DNA of 64,000 nt, from assembly GCA_016708765.1 (NCBI GenBank), contig JADJFD010000002.1, positions 806,001-870,000 on the forward strand, given 5' to 3'. A program made the position numbers and the translations under genes. The DNA comes from Chitinophagaceae bacterium. GTDB lineage: Bacteria; Bacteroidota; Bacteroidia; Chitinophagales; Chitinophagaceae. Under the pieces are notes generated by a model, which did no database searches, had not been told where the DNA came from, and saw only the letters and a program-made list of their open reading frames with translations. The first letter of the stretch is position 1. The number at the start of each line of letters is the position of its first letter. Positions 16,645 to 25,612 of this stretch are shown here, piece after piece.

Positions 16645-17622
16645 ATGCAAAACGTTTTATTATTATTTATCCTCTTCGCTACAAAGGGATTTTCCCAATC
16701 TCTTACAATTGATGAAACTATTACTTATTTGAATAAAATCTGTGAACAACATCCTGGCGTTGCAGATATTTATACCCAAATTATGCATAGAGATGATAGT
16801 TGTAAAACCGGAGTGTTTTACAAGATTTCATATGACAACCACTATAATAAATTATCTATTCAGGAATTCAACAAAAGTTATGATTGTCCTACTATCTCAA
16901 ATAATAGTACAAGAGTTGGTAATATTTTAAAGTTGGAAATAAAAGATTTCGATGAAAATAATATCAAATTGGGGTTAGGGAAGAACAACACTACTGTTAT
17001 TATTAAAGGCTTAATAGAAAAGAAACAATTTAATTACATTAAAAATTATTATGAAAGTAGCTTTTTAGATAGTGCTAATTTATCAATGGTTCAAATGAGT
17101 TATAAAACTGTATTGTATCATGGATTAAAATATTTGGTTTCTATTGCTAAGGAGCAAATTCCCAAAGAAGTTGATGAAGTTGTTGATGACCCTTTTTTAA
17201 AAAGGGAAAATATTTTACAAAATCAAGCAAAAAAAACAGAATCAAAAATTTCCTTAATAGAAGAAAATGGGGTTTTCAGCATTAAGGCAACAATTGGGGG
17301 TAAAGTTCTTACGAAATTTATATTAGACTCTGGCGCTGGAGAATGCAATATTTCTTCTGACCTTGAAAAAAAATTGATTGAAAATGGCATTATCAAAAAC
17401 ACTGATTATTTAAACAGTGGATTATATAAACTTGCTGACGGAACTATAATTGAAAATAGAAGAGTAAAAATTTCTAAGATTTTAATAGGGAACAAGCAAA
17501 TTAAAAATGTAATTGTTTCAATTGGGCCGTCAAATTCACCAAATTTGTTAGGGCAATCATTTTTAAATAAACTGGATAGCTGGTCAATTGATAATTCAAA
17601 AAAAATATTAATTGTTCATTAA
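16645..17622 (+). CDS. Secreted retropepsin-like aspartic protease
   Basis: Signal peptide MQNVLLLFILFATKGFSQ. The N-terminal 190 residues are unfamiliar. The C-terminal domain (about 205-325) is an aspartyl-protease fold: KFILDSGAGECNISSDLEKK carries the D-S-G-A active-site motif (DTGA in most relatives), KLADGTIIENRRV forms the flap region, and PNLLGQSFLNKLDSWSID is the conserved LLG strand pair. Single-domain proteins of this type dimerise to make an active site. The substrate is unknown. Codon use is A/T-rich compared with the neighbouring core genes, in keeping with an accessory gene. Confidence 0.75.
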   Translation: MQNVLLLFILFATKGFSQSLTIDETITYLNKICEQHPGVADIYTQIMHRDDSCKTGVFYKISYDNHYNKLSIQEFNKSYDCPTISNNSTRVGNILKLEIKDFDENNIKLGLGKNNTTVIIKGLIEKKQFNYIKNYYESSFLDSANLSMVQMSYKTVLYHGLKYLVSIAKEQIPKEVDEVVDDPFLKRENILQNQAKKTESKISLIEENGVFSIKATIGGKVLTKFILDSGAGECNISSDLEKKLIENGIIKNTDYLNSGLYKLADGTIIENRRVKISKILIGNKQIKNVIVSIGPSNSPNLLGQSFLNKLDSWSIDNSKKILIVH

Positions 17623-17739
17623 TGTATTTGATTACAAAATTAAGTTGCAATTATTTTTATGCCCGGAGTTTGTTTAACGTAAAGCGTTTTATTTCTTTGG
17701 TGGCGGTTTAAGTGGGGTGCGACCGTAAAAGCAAAGCCG

Positions 17740-17935
17740 ATAACAAGGGGTTTTCTGCTATGCTGGCTGAAGAATATATACTCATCGTCCCGTTCGCTTA
17801 TCATCTGCAGTCCGGGCTGGACGAATAAAGCCGAGCTACATAATATAATATCATCTTTAGTAACTTTACTCAGCTTCGGTTCCGGGCTGACGAATCACGG
17901 AATATCAGCACAGCAGAAAGCCCTGGCCGTTAGCG
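17740..17935 (+). repeat. Folded ~195-bp attC-like element, copy B
   Basis: The left arm TAACAAGGGGTTTTCTGCTA with TGCTGG pairs with the right arm CAGCACAGCAGAAAGCCCTG and GCCGTTAGC. Two inner copies of a CCGGGCTGgACGAAT motif lie at about 17812 and 17881. It fills the gap between the retropepsin-like gene and the lipoprotein gene at 17946. The 118 bp before it (17623-17739) hold no gene I can support. Confidence 0.7.
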
Positions 17936-17945
17936 GCTACTTTAT

Positions 17946-18563
17946 ATGAAACCTCGTTCCTTAATAATCATATCGACAATATTTCTTTCTGGATGCTTCA
18001 CATACATAGACAAAAAGTTATTCCAGTTTGACAATTATGACTTTTTGCATATTCAAGCATATAAACCAGGCGACACTTTATTTTTTGAAAATAATAAGAA
18101 TGAGGTTGACACCTTTTTAATTCTCGATTATGAAACAGAAGAAAGAGGACAAAAGCAAGGTTTGATTAGTACTAAGCCAGAAAGTGATTATTGGGTATGT
18201 ATTACTCAGTTAGACAAAGAAAAACTAAATGGCTTTGGCAGACAGAAAACGGTAAACGGAGAAATAGTAAATTATCAATGGCTCGTTTCACTTGTAAAAT
18301 ATCCGCCCAGTCAAACAATACACTACAACTTTTCTTTTATGACATTTTATACTCAGCAAGATTCAACTTTTGGAACTTTTCATTCCGACACTTTAACTTT
18401 AAATAAAAAATCAATTACAAACTATTATGCAATATCTCACGGGTTTCCTGAAAGACTTAACGACCCAAAAGACATTGAACAACTCTTATGGACAGATAAT
18501 GAAGGTTTGGTAGCATATAAATTTAAAAGTGGAATTTGGTGGACAAAGAAAAGCAGCCGCTAA
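17946..18563 (+). CDS. Hypothetical lipoprotein, cassette-like position
   Basis: A 205-residue protein with signal peptide MKPRSLIIISTIFLSGC ending in lipobox LSGC. The mature part is polar and beta-rich (YKPGDTLFFENNKNEVDTFL, IHYNFSFMTFYTQQDSTFGT) and ends WWTKKSSR. I do not recognise a family. It starts 11 bp after element B, and its TAA stop is the first three bases of the TAAC that opens element C, so gene plus element form a compact cassette-like unit. It is the clearest such unit in the window. Confidence 0.75.
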   Translation: MKPRSLIIISTIFLSGCFTYIDKKLFQFDNYDFLHIQAYKPGDTLFFENNKNEVDTFLILDYETEERGQKQGLISTKPESDYWVCITQLDKEKLNGFGRQKTVNGEIVNYQWLVSLVKYPPSQTIHYNFSFMTFYTQQDSTFGTFHSDTLTLNKKSITNYYAISHGFPERLNDPKDIEQLLWTDNEGLVAYKFKSGIWWTKKSSR

Positions 18564-18614
18564 CATCGGGTTTTGTGCAAGCGGGGCATGACGTTGTATC
18601 AATCAGCTGCAACT
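18560..18614 (+). repeat. attC-like element copy C, left part (split by the IS)
   Basis: CTAACATCGGGTTTTGTGCA followed by AGCGGGGC begins at the lipoprotein stop codon. It pairs with GCCTGCACAAAGCCCCGCCC and GTTAGC at 20219-20244. The final ACT (18612-18614) is the left target duplication of the insertion sequence. Confidence 0.7.
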
Positions 18615-18654
18615 TGTCTCGTCCTGATATAGGTTGACTAAAAATCAACCAAAA

Positions 18655-19028
18655 ATGGACATCAAACAACAATGTATTACCGAGTATTTAACCCGGGGAA
18701 CCGGGTATCGGCAACTGGCAGCCAAGTATGGCGTTAGCAGAACAACCATCAACAAGTGGGTAATGATCCATCAGGGAATTCATAACCTGCCACCCACCCA
18801 AAAGCAACAGAAGTATTACATTAGCAGTATGAACAGTTCAAAGCAACCTGACCCCGAACGCCAACAGGATTTTGATGAAGCATTGAAGCAAAAAATAGCC
18901 CTACTTGAAAAACAACTGCAATGGGAAAACTGAGAGCTGATGCACTGGATACTATGATCAACATTGCAGAAAAGCAACTCAATGTTTCTATCAGAAAAAA
19001 GCCTGGCAACCAACAGTCCAAGAAATAA
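18655..19028 (+). pseudogene. IS3-family transposase OrfA (frameshifted)
   Basis: Helix-turn-helix DNA-binding subunit: MDIKQQCITEYLTRGTGYRQ, LAAKYGVSRTTINKWVMIHQ. The frame stops at 18933 after LEKQLQWEN. One missing T (AAC-TTG) would continue it as LRADALDTMINIAEKQLNVS to a stop at 19028, the usual leucine-zipper C-terminus before the OrfA/OrfB overlap. Start ATG at 18655; a TTG at 18634 is also in frame. Confidence 0.85.
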
Positions 19029-19931
19029 AAAGGTAAATCCTTACATCAGTCTGCAAACGATTTGCCGGCTGTTGGGTTATTCCCCGCAGGCTTACCACAA
19101 ACAACAAAAAAGAAAATTTGCACAACAGGTAAATGAAGAACTCATCCTGCAGCAAATTGATCTTATCCGTAAACATCAGCCCCGATGTGGTGGTAGAAAA
19201 TTATTTATCATGCTACAAACATTTTTTACGCAACAACAAATGCTCATCGGCAGAGATCGTTTCTTTGATTTACTGAAACGAAATAAACTGCTGGTGCGTC
19301 GATTAAAGAGAAGTGTACACACTACCAACAGTAATCACCACTTTCGCCGCTATCCCAATCTGGCAAAGGATTTTACGCCTCTCAAAGCTCATGAACTCTG
19401 GGTGGCTGACATTACTTACATACCACTGAAACATCGGTTTGCTTACTTGTTTTTAATTACCGATGCCTACTCCAGAAAAATTGTGGGCCATCATGTAAGT
19501 GATGATATGAAAGTAAGCAGTGCCACCGTTGCTTTAAAAAAGCACTGTCGCAAAAACCAACACAAACAATTGTCATGCATCACAGCGACAGAGGTATTCA
19601 ATACTGCAGCACTGAATATGTTGCCTTACTTCAACAACACCATACGCTGATCAGCATGACACAAAACGGAGATCCTTATGAAAATGCAATGGCAGAAAGA
19701 GTGAATGGTATTTTAAAAACAGAACTCATCGGCAAGTACTATAACGACATCGACACAGCTGCCGCACACATCAACCGATGTATTATTGTTTACAATTATA
19801 AACGAAGGCACAGCAGCCTGAACTGGCAGATACCTGCCGATGTACACAAACAACAAGGACCACAAATAAAAAGATGGAAAAACTATTACAAGACACCTAA
19901 AAATAACCTGGAAATAATGGAAAAAACATGA
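18982..19931 (+). pseudogene. IS3-family transposase OrfB, DDE integrase (frameshifted)
   Basis: Catalytic rve-type integrase. The first part covers the HTH_21 region (RKHQPRCGGRKLF) and the first catalytic Asp in ELWVADITYIPLKHRF. The frame breaks near 19575. The second frame continues MHHSDRGIQYCSTEY with the second Asp and QNGDPYENAMAERVNGILKT with the catalytic Glu, ending at 19931. In nature OrfB is made by programmed -1 frameshifting from OrfA, so its exact N-terminus is uncertain. The mid-gene break is extra and would inactivate it unless it is a sequencing error. Confidence 0.88.
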
Positions 19932-20101
19932 ACGGCCAACGCACAAAAAAATAGTCGCTTTAGCTGTGAATGGCTACGCAACTATTTTTAGCCATTCACG
20001 GTAAATAACATTTTAATCAACCTTATTCAGGATGATTTATCTTAGACAACCAATAACAGGATTATTAACTTTAACCAGTCAACCTATTTCAGGACGAGAC
20101 A

Positions 20102-20244
20102 ACTCGCTACTGTACTTCATCTGGGCTGGACGGAATACTATTCAACTTTAGTTCTTAACTTGTACTTTTAAAACAAAATTGGGCTTCAGTTCCGGGCTGG
20201 ACGGAATACTATTTCCCCGCCTGCACAAAGCCCCGCCCGTTAGC
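20102..20244 (+). repeat. attC-like element copy C, right part
   Basis: Starts with the right ACT target duplication. It contains two GGGCTGGACGGAATACTATT motifs (about 20123 and 20195) and the closing arm CCTGCACAAAGCCCCGCCCG-TTAGC. Without the insertion sequence and one ACT copy, element C is about 195 bp, the same as copies A and B. Confidence 0.7.
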
Positions 20245-20293
20245 TACACAAACAATTCAATTTGTTTTTTTAAATATCGTACCTTCTCTTTTC

Positions 20294-21388
20294 ATGAAAT
20301 CCGCTTTACTTTTTTCTGTTACACTTTCCTTGCTTTTATCCTGCAATACCAAAAAGGAAATGGCCTCTTCTGTTATTACTATCGAAGGAAATATAGCTGG
20401 TGTACCCGATGGAAAAATATATATAGCAGACGCAAGAAAGTGGAAAACACCAATTGATTCAACCAATATAAAAGACGGACAGTTTCAATTCAAAACAAAA
20501 ATAAATTCTCCTTTCCTAGCTGCCATTCATTATTGGGATAGCTCCAAGGTAAAACGAATGCTTTACAGAAATCACACATTGGGTGCCGACAGTATGCAAA
20601 CTTCCACCGATGCTTTTTTTGTTGAGCCAGGAAATACTAGCATCAACGGCGATAATAGTAAACCGCCTTACCTGCGAATCTTCGCCGGAAAAGAAAATGA
20701 ATTGCTGTTCAGCAACCAGTTTCTTGATTTTGGCTGGGTTGGAAATCTTGATTCTGTAAAGCGGTTGCAGAAGATTGCTGCTTTTAAAAAGACTATACAG
20801 CATAATCCTTTTTCTTTTTTTCTGTTGGAAAGTATTTACCATTCCGGAGAGCAATATTCTAAAACTGAATTAAAAAGTTTTCTTTCGTTGTTCAATACTG
20901 ATGTGCAACAATCTAAAGAAGGCGTTGCTTTTAAAAAATACATTGCCATAAGGTCCGATGATAATGCGCCGCTCCCCAACCTTTTACTGTTAACGCCGGA
21001 AAACACTTCTCTTTCAATTGTTGATACTACCGCTACAATAAATATGCTTGTCTTTTGGGCCAGTTGGTGTACTCCTTGCCGCAAAGAAGTTCCATTGCTA
21101 AAAGTAATTGAGAAAAAATATAATGGCACAGGTTTAAAAATTATAAGTATTTCTATTGATGAAAAGAAAGACCAATGGTTAAAAGCTGTCGCATACGAAA
21201 AAATGAACTGGCCGCAGGTACATGTGCCGCTTACACAGATTGCTGATGTGCAAAATCAATTCCGGTTTATTACAATTCCACTAATAATATTTACCAATAA
21301 TAAAGGCAGAGAAATAAAACGATTTGCCGATTATGATCCGGACAATATAAGTGCATATGAGTCACTTATTAATCAATATGTCCGGTAG
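20294..21388 (+). CDS. TlpA-like thioredoxin-domain lipoprotein
   Basis: Signal peptide with lipobox (MKSALLFSVTLSLLLSC), then a DUF4369-like beta domain (VITIEGNIAGVPDGKIYIAD), a helical middle, and a C-terminal thioredoxin fold from about residue 235 with redox motif WCTPC in MLVFWASWCTPCRKEVPLL and the cis-Pro region FRFITIPLIIF. Such proteins act as thiol-disulfide reductases in the periplasm, often in cytochrome c maturation or repair. It follows element C. A diverged copy of its last 30 codons lies just downstream at 21435-21527. Confidence 0.9.
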   Translation: MKSALLFSVTLSLLLSCNTKKEMASSVITIEGNIAGVPDGKIYIADARKWKTPIDSTNIKDGQFQFKTKINSPFLAAIHYWDSSKVKRMLYRNHTLGADSMQTSTDAFFVEPGNTSINGDNSKPPYLRIFAGKENELLFSNQFLDFGWVGNLDSVKRLQKIAAFKKTIQHNPFSFFLLESIYHSGEQYSKTELKSFLSLFNTDVQQSKEGVAFKKYIAIRSDDNAPLPNLLLLTPENTSLSIVDTTATINMLVFWASWCTPCRKEVPLLKVIEKKYNGTGLKIISISIDEKKDQWLKAVAYEKMNWPQVHVPLTQIADVQNQFRFITIPLIIFTNNKGREIKRFADYDPDNISAYESLINQYVR

Positions 21389-21434
21389 TTTTTGTATTAG
21401 CTGGTCATCGGAACGCTGTTCCGATCAACTCGCC

Positions 21435-21527
21435 GATAACAAACACAAAGAGATAAAGCGATTCGCAGATTATGATTCCGAAAATGTAACTGCATGCGAA
21501 TCGCTTATTCATGAATATATCCGGTAG
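21435..21527 (+). pseudogene. Remnant copy of the TlpA-like gene's 3' end
   Basis: In frame this reads DNKHKEIKRFADYDSENVTA then CESLIHEYIR and a TAG stop, next to NNKGREIKRFADYDPDNISA, YESLINQYVR at the end of the gene upstream. The match of about 21 of 30 residues with the same stop position shows a partial duplication that has diverged. Nothing of the rest of the second copy is visible in the 46 bp between them. Confidence 0.8.
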
Positions 21528-21546
21528 TTTTCCTAACTTTCCTTTT

Positions 21547-22659
21547 ATGAAATTAGATGACCTTCGCCCGGATAAATATTTAAAATATCTTTTTGATATA
21601 CCAAAGCTTTTTGCGCCAAAGCGTACAAAAGAAATTTTGTCGGTAAATCCAACAATTGTTCCCCATCGGACGGAAGCAAAAGAAATTAATATTTCCGTAT
21701 ACGATTACGACGCCGATCATCTTGAAGCAATAAATCTAACCAGTATCGATGAATGTTTTGCCTATAAGAATAGTGGTCGCACCTCCTGGATCAACATTGA
21801 TGGTCTTCGTAAAAGTGATGTGGAAGCCATCTGTAATCATTATGAAATACACCCATTGGTTATAGAAGATATTCTGAGTATTAACCAACGGCCAAAATTA
21901 GATGAGGCTGACAATAGTATTTTTTGCCTGTTAAATATGCTTTACTATAATGAAGATTCTTTTGCTGTAGAGCAAGAGCAGATCAGTATTATTCTTGGTA
22001 AAAATGTTGTAATTAGTTTTCAGGAAGATGCCAACCGGGATGTTTTTAATTCGCTAAGAGAAAAAATGAAAACCAGTGGGGGAAAACTACGACAGCGGGG
22101 TGCCGATTATTTGTGCTATATGTTGCTAGATATGATTGTTGATCATTATTTTATTATAATGGAAAAGCTTGGCGACAGAATTGAAGACGTGGAAGAAGAG
22201 GTAGCAGCAGGTAGCACAAGAGCTTTGTCGCATATAACTCATTTGCGCAAAGAGCTTATTATTTTAAAAAGAAACTTTTCTCCTGTTCGTGAAGTTGTCA
22301 ATGGTTTTTTACGAAGCGATAGTGAATTATTAGAAGATCGGCATACTAAGTATTATAAAGACGTTTATGATCATATTATACAAGCTAGTGAATTAGTGGA
22401 GAACTATCGGGATATTATGATGAGCCTGCAAGACTTGCATATTAATAATGTAAACTTAAAAATGAATGAGGTGATGAAGGTGATGGCGGTTGTAACCTGC
22501 TTGTTGGCACCGGCAACAGTAATTGGCGGTATTTTCGGAATGAATTTTACAAGCATTCCTTTTCTCAATAATCAATATGGCTTTTGGGTAGCCGTTTGTA
22601 TTATGTTAGTAATTCCTGTTGCGATGATCGGGTTGTTTAGAAGAAGGGGTTGGTTTTGA
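21547..22659 (+). CDS. corA: Magnesium/cobalt transporter CorA
   Basis: Pentameric inner-membrane Mg2+/Co2+ channel. A large cytosolic N-terminal domain is followed by two C-terminal membrane helices (about 310-330 and 340-360). The ion-selective loop GMN is present in VIGGIFGMNFTSIPF. Other family features are WINIDGLRKSDVEAIC, HPLVIEDILS and LQDLHINNVNLKMNEVMKVM. The start at 21547 (MKLDDLRPDKY) is preferred: an in-frame ATG at 21511 would draw its first 12 codons from the remnant of the previous gene. Single gene with a basic RRRGWF tail. Confidence 0.95.
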   Translation: MKLDDLRPDKYLKYLFDIPKLFAPKRTKEILSVNPTIVPHRTEAKEINISVYDYDADHLEAINLTSIDECFAYKNSGRTSWINIDGLRKSDVEAICNHYEIHPLVIEDILSINQRPKLDEADNSIFCLLNMLYYNEDSFAVEQEQISIILGKNVVISFQEDANRDVFNSLREKMKTSGGKLRQRGADYLCYMLLDMIVDHYFIIMEKLGDRIEDVEEEVAAGSTRALSHITHLRKELIILKRNFSPVREVVNGFLRSDSELLEDRHTKYYKDVYDHIIQASELVENYRDIMMSLQDLHINNVNLKMNEVMKVMAVVTCLLAPATVIGGIFGMNFTSIPFLNNQYGFWVAVCIMLVIPVAMIGLFRRRGWF

Positions 22660-22662
22660 TTG

Positions 22663-23169
22663 TTACCTTTTCTTATAAACGGGAACTGTGCTGCAAGGCT
22701 CTCCATACATAATACTTTTTACTACTGGTAATAATCGCTTTGTAATTTCCATGTAAGCAAAATCTGCAATAGGTGTTTCGCCGCAGCCTTTTATTACAAT
22801 TCTTTTATCTGTAAACTCATTGATATCAATTGCTTCAATATTCCGAACAAATAGTTTCTTGGCCAACTCTTGTTCATTGCCCATTATTATTTCTTTAGCC
22901 ACAGGTTGTAAGTAAGAAACTACCAACATATAAGCCCAAACAGGAATAATTGCATCCACAGAACAAATAATAGCGACATTCTTATTGCTGAATATTTCCC
23001 AATCAGTTTCTTTCAGCGAAGCCCTAAAATCTTTTTCCTTCAATATCATTTCCATAAAAAGATATTCCTTTAGGTCAAAAACTATATTCTCGCCTTTAGG
23101 AATATATTTTTCCAGATCAATTGTTATCAATCCGCTTTCTGCCACTTTATTTACAAACTGTTCGCTCAT
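22663..23169 (-). CDS. DUF2480 family protein
   Basis: A 168-residue cytosolic protein with the Bacteroidota-specific DUF2480 pattern: GLITIDLEKYIPKGENIVFD, FMEMILKEKDFRASL, CSVDAIIPVWAYMLV and a C-terminal KGCGETPIADFAYMEIT. The Cys-Gly-Glu and two conserved Cys may be functional, but no activity is known. Its stop faces that of corA, 3 bp away on the other strand. Confidence 0.85.
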   Translation of the reverse strand: MSEQFVNKVAESGLITIDLEKYIPKGENIVFDLKEYLFMEMILKEKDFRASLKETDWEIFSNKNVAIICSVDAIIPVWAYMLVVSYLQPVAKEIIMGNEQELAKKLFVRNIEAIDINEFTDKRIVIKGCGETPIADFAYMEITKRLLPVVKSIMYGEPCSTVPVYKKR

Positions 23170-23235
23170 TCAATACTTAATTATGGATATGTAAAAGTAA
23201 TATATATCGCTGGGCTGTGTTTGCGACTTCGGCAA

Positions 23236-23272
23236 AAGAAAAATCCCATCCAGCTTATAGCAGAATGGGATT
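23236..23272 (-). terminator. Terminator near the PpiD-like/DUF2480 interval
   Basis: AATCCCAT (23242-23249) and ATGGGATT (23265-23272) form an 8-bp stem followed on the minus strand by TTTCTTTT. It lies downstream of nothing but the DUF2480 promoter side, so on the plus strand it may act as a weak stop too. Confidence 0.35.
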
Positions 23273-23297
23273 ACAGTTGGTTTTGGTTGATTGTATC

Positions 23298-25466
23298 TTA
23301 ATATCGATCAGAACGTTTATCAGTAATCGTTGCTGCTTTTCTTAAAGCATTAACGGGAAAACCAGGGGCCTGTGGATTACCAACCATTTGTTTGGCTTGT
23401 GCACTTAGGGCCTTACGCTGGTCTACCACATTACCATCCGTTACCGGAGTTGCGGAAACTTCATCTACTCTTATAACATACACACCGCTATTTCCTTCTA
23501 ATGCTTCCATAACTATTTTACCCTTATTTGCTGGGTTAAATGCGGCACCAGTAATTCTTGGTTCAAAAGAAAGAGCTGTTGCGCCAGATCTAGATGACAT
23601 GCGTACGCTGTCAACTGTTTGTATAGGACTGTTATTTAATGCCGTTGATGCAGCTTCTAATGTCGTTATGTTGCCAATTTTTTTCTTTATTAATTCTGCT
23701 TTCTTTTTATTCATCAGTAACGGCTCTACCTGTGGTCTCGCCTTTGCAACACTTTGTGTTCCTTCTTTCAACACTTCCACCACAACAGCTACTACATAAC
23801 TATCATCTATGCGTTCTGGTTTTAATACATCACCAGCACTTGCATCATAAATATTTCTTACAAACTGTCTTGAGTAACCAAGGCCCATTACATTGCCACC
23901 AACTCTTTTTATATCAGAAGCAATTCCTTTTACATAGCCTTTTGGTTTCCAGTTTTTTTCGAATGTTTCATCAAACGACTTTTGGTTGCGGCTATCGCCT
24001 GCAAAAGCATTCGCATCGTTTTGAGCTTTACTGTCTGTTTCTTGGCTAGCAATAATTTCCTTTGGTAAATAAGCAATCTTATAACCCATGCCACCGCCTT
24101 TTTGAGAAACTATTTCCGTATAGTGATAACCAAATTCTGTTTTCACTACAGCTTTACTACCGGGAGGATTTAAAAATATAAAATCATTCCAAGGAGAAAC
24201 CATTTGACCCGAAACAACGCTTTCATACAGACCGCCCTTGTCCTTGCTTCCCGGATCATCAGAAAGGCTTATAACCAAAGAGTCAAAATTTGATCCATTG
24301 CGTATTGCCATTTGTATACTGTCTGCTCTATTCTTAGCCGTTACAGAATCTCTTACAGGATAAGTTTGTCCGCTTTGTGGATCCCTTTGCATGGTTGCTA
24401 CAAGTATGTGTCGAACCTTTACAGTATCGGGCATTTGTCTTGCGCCTTCTACTTTTGCCATTACATAGCTTCCGCCATCTAAATATGGACCGTACACTTG
24501 ACCTACTGGTGTTCTGAATATTGAATCCTTAGCAGCAATCTGAATTGTTTTGCCATTAATATAGCCGTTATAATAACCATTAGCTCCTTCGGCAGCAAGA
24601 AATTGCTCCATATCGGTTGTAGTCTGGAACTCTTCTTTTAACAGCATAAGATTTTTTTGCGTTTCTGCACTATCAGCGGCACTTGGTGCTGCACTAAAAG
24701 TTACATATTGAATCCCGCGGCTTTCTTCCTGCTTAAAATCATCTTTATGCTTATTAATATATGCAGCGATTTCTTTGTCGTCAATTTTAACTGTGCTATC
24801 AGGAATGCTTGTATACACTTCTCTTACTAACGACACTTTTGCCATCTGACTGTTATCAGCATTTTGTTTCTCAATAAACCAACGAGGATAATTAATTGTA
24901 TTTGCAAGAAGTGCTACATATTTTTCTTGTTTACGCTGCTCTTCCAAATCGGTAATATAGTTACTGATATTGTCCTTTTGTTCTTGTGTTCCTTTCTTCA
25001 GCATTTCATCAATGTTCTGCTTTGCCGACACTGCATTATATTGTCCTGTTGTAGGATCAGAAAACTGTTGTTTTAAATCCTGCGGAGCATTGGGTCCATA
25101 AAGAATGTCGCCCAACTCTTTCTTACTGATACGGATACCCAGTTTATCAATTTCCTGTGATAATAATATACGGCCAATTTCCTGATTCCAGGTTTGATCT
25201 ACCGCTTGTTGTGTTAGGGCTGGCGAGGATGGATAGCCTTGTTGTTTCATATTATTTTCCATCAACTCCACTCGTTTGTTAAACGCTTCGTAGTTTACAG
25301 CTTTGCCATTTACTTTTCCAATGGTTTTAGCACCACCGGTAAAACCGCCACGACCTTTTCCGGAAAAATAATCGGTCAAAATAAATCCAAGGAGGGCAAT
25401 AGCGATCACCACAACGGTAACTTTAGCACCTTTCTCTCTGATCGTTTGCATTATAGACATCGACAT
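23298..25466 (-). CDS. PpiD-like membrane-anchored peptidylprolyl isomerase
   Basis: A 722-residue periplasmic folding factor. One N-terminal membrane anchor (AKVTVVVIAIALLGFILTDY) leads to a SurA_N-type region (KVNGKAVNYEAFNKRVELME), then a parvulin rotamase domain at about 345-460 (VRHILVATMQRD, GGLYESVVSGQMVSPWNDFI, FGYHYTEIV) and a second, degenerate C-terminal part. The layout is the usual one for Bacteroidota 'peptidylprolyl isomerase/SurA N-terminal domain' proteins, which assist outer-membrane protein folding. The start could be one of three close Met codons (25466, 25460, 25451). Confidence 0.93.
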   Translation of the reverse strand: MSMSIMQTIREKGAKVTVVVIAIALLGFILTDYFSGKGRGGFTGGAKTIGKVNGKAVNYEAFNKRVELMENNMKQQGYPSSPALTQQAVDQTWNQEIGRILLSQEIDKLGIRISKKELGDILYGPNAPQDLKQQFSDPTTGQYNAVSAKQNIDEMLKKGTQEQKDNISNYITDLEEQRKQEKYVALLANTINYPRWFIEKQNADNSQMAKVSLVREVYTSIPDSTVKIDDKEIAAYINKHKDDFKQEESRGIQYVTFSAAPSAADSAETQKNLMLLKEEFQTTTDMEQFLAAEGANGYYNGYINGKTIQIAAKDSIFRTPVGQVYGPYLDGGSYVMAKVEGARQMPDTVKVRHILVATMQRDPQSGQTYPVRDSVTAKNRADSIQMAIRNGSNFDSLVISLSDDPGSKDKGGLYESVVSGQMVSPWNDFIFLNPPGSKAVVKTEFGYHYTEIVSQKGGGMGYKIAYLPKEIIASQETDSKAQNDANAFAGDSRNQKSFDETFEKNWKPKGYVKGIASDIKRVGGNVMGLGYSRQFVRNIYDASAGDVLKPERIDDSYVVAVVVEVLKEGTQSVAKARPQVEPLLMNKKKAELIKKKIGNITTLEAASTALNNSPIQTVDSVRMSSRSGATALSFEPRITGAAFNPANKGKIVMEALEGNSGVYVIRVDEVSATPVTDGNVVDQRKALSAQAKQMVGNPQAPGFPVNALRKAATITDKRSDRY

Positions 25467-25497
25467 ATGTACAGTATTAGCTTTTTTAAAAGGATGG

Positions 25498-25505
25498 CAA
25501 AAATA
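25498..25505 (-). promoter_or_regulatory. -7 promoter element for the PpiD-like gene
   Basis: TATTTTTG on the minus strand matches TAnnTTTG exactly, 32 bp before the start codon. No clear -33 TTTG is seen at the right distance. Confidence 0.4.
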
Positions 25506-25612
25506 GGGCTTTTGGGGAAAAGTAGTGAGTAATTACCGAATAAGTTGGTTGAAAATCAGGGCTATCGGACAATAGCCTGATTCAATCAATTATCAGCTTT
25601 TTCTGGCGTCTT

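Larger units (their letters stand above)
18615..20101 (+). mobile_element. IS3-family insertion sequence, 1,487 bp
   Basis: The ends are TGTCTCGTCCTGATATAGG and, reversed, TGTCTCGTCCTGAAATAGG; both continue TTGACT, giving a 25-bp inverted repeat with one mismatch and the 5'-TG...CA-3' termini usual for IS3. A 3-bp ACT duplication flanks it (18612-18614, 20102-20104). It encodes an OrfA/OrfB transposase pair, both frameshifted as given. It sits inside folded element C. The right 170 bp before the end are non-coding. Confidence 0.92.

Noticed and set aside
18615..20101. The transposase region as a programmed-frameshift IS with intact coding capacity
   Set aside because: Besides the expected OrfA/OrfB junction there are extra breaks in OrfA (about 18930) and within the OrfB catalytic core (about 19575), so the sequence as given is not intact.
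23390..24049. Long plus-strand reading frames opposite the PpiD-like gene
   Set aside because: They are mirror frames of a well-supported minus-strand gene and show no family motif of their own.
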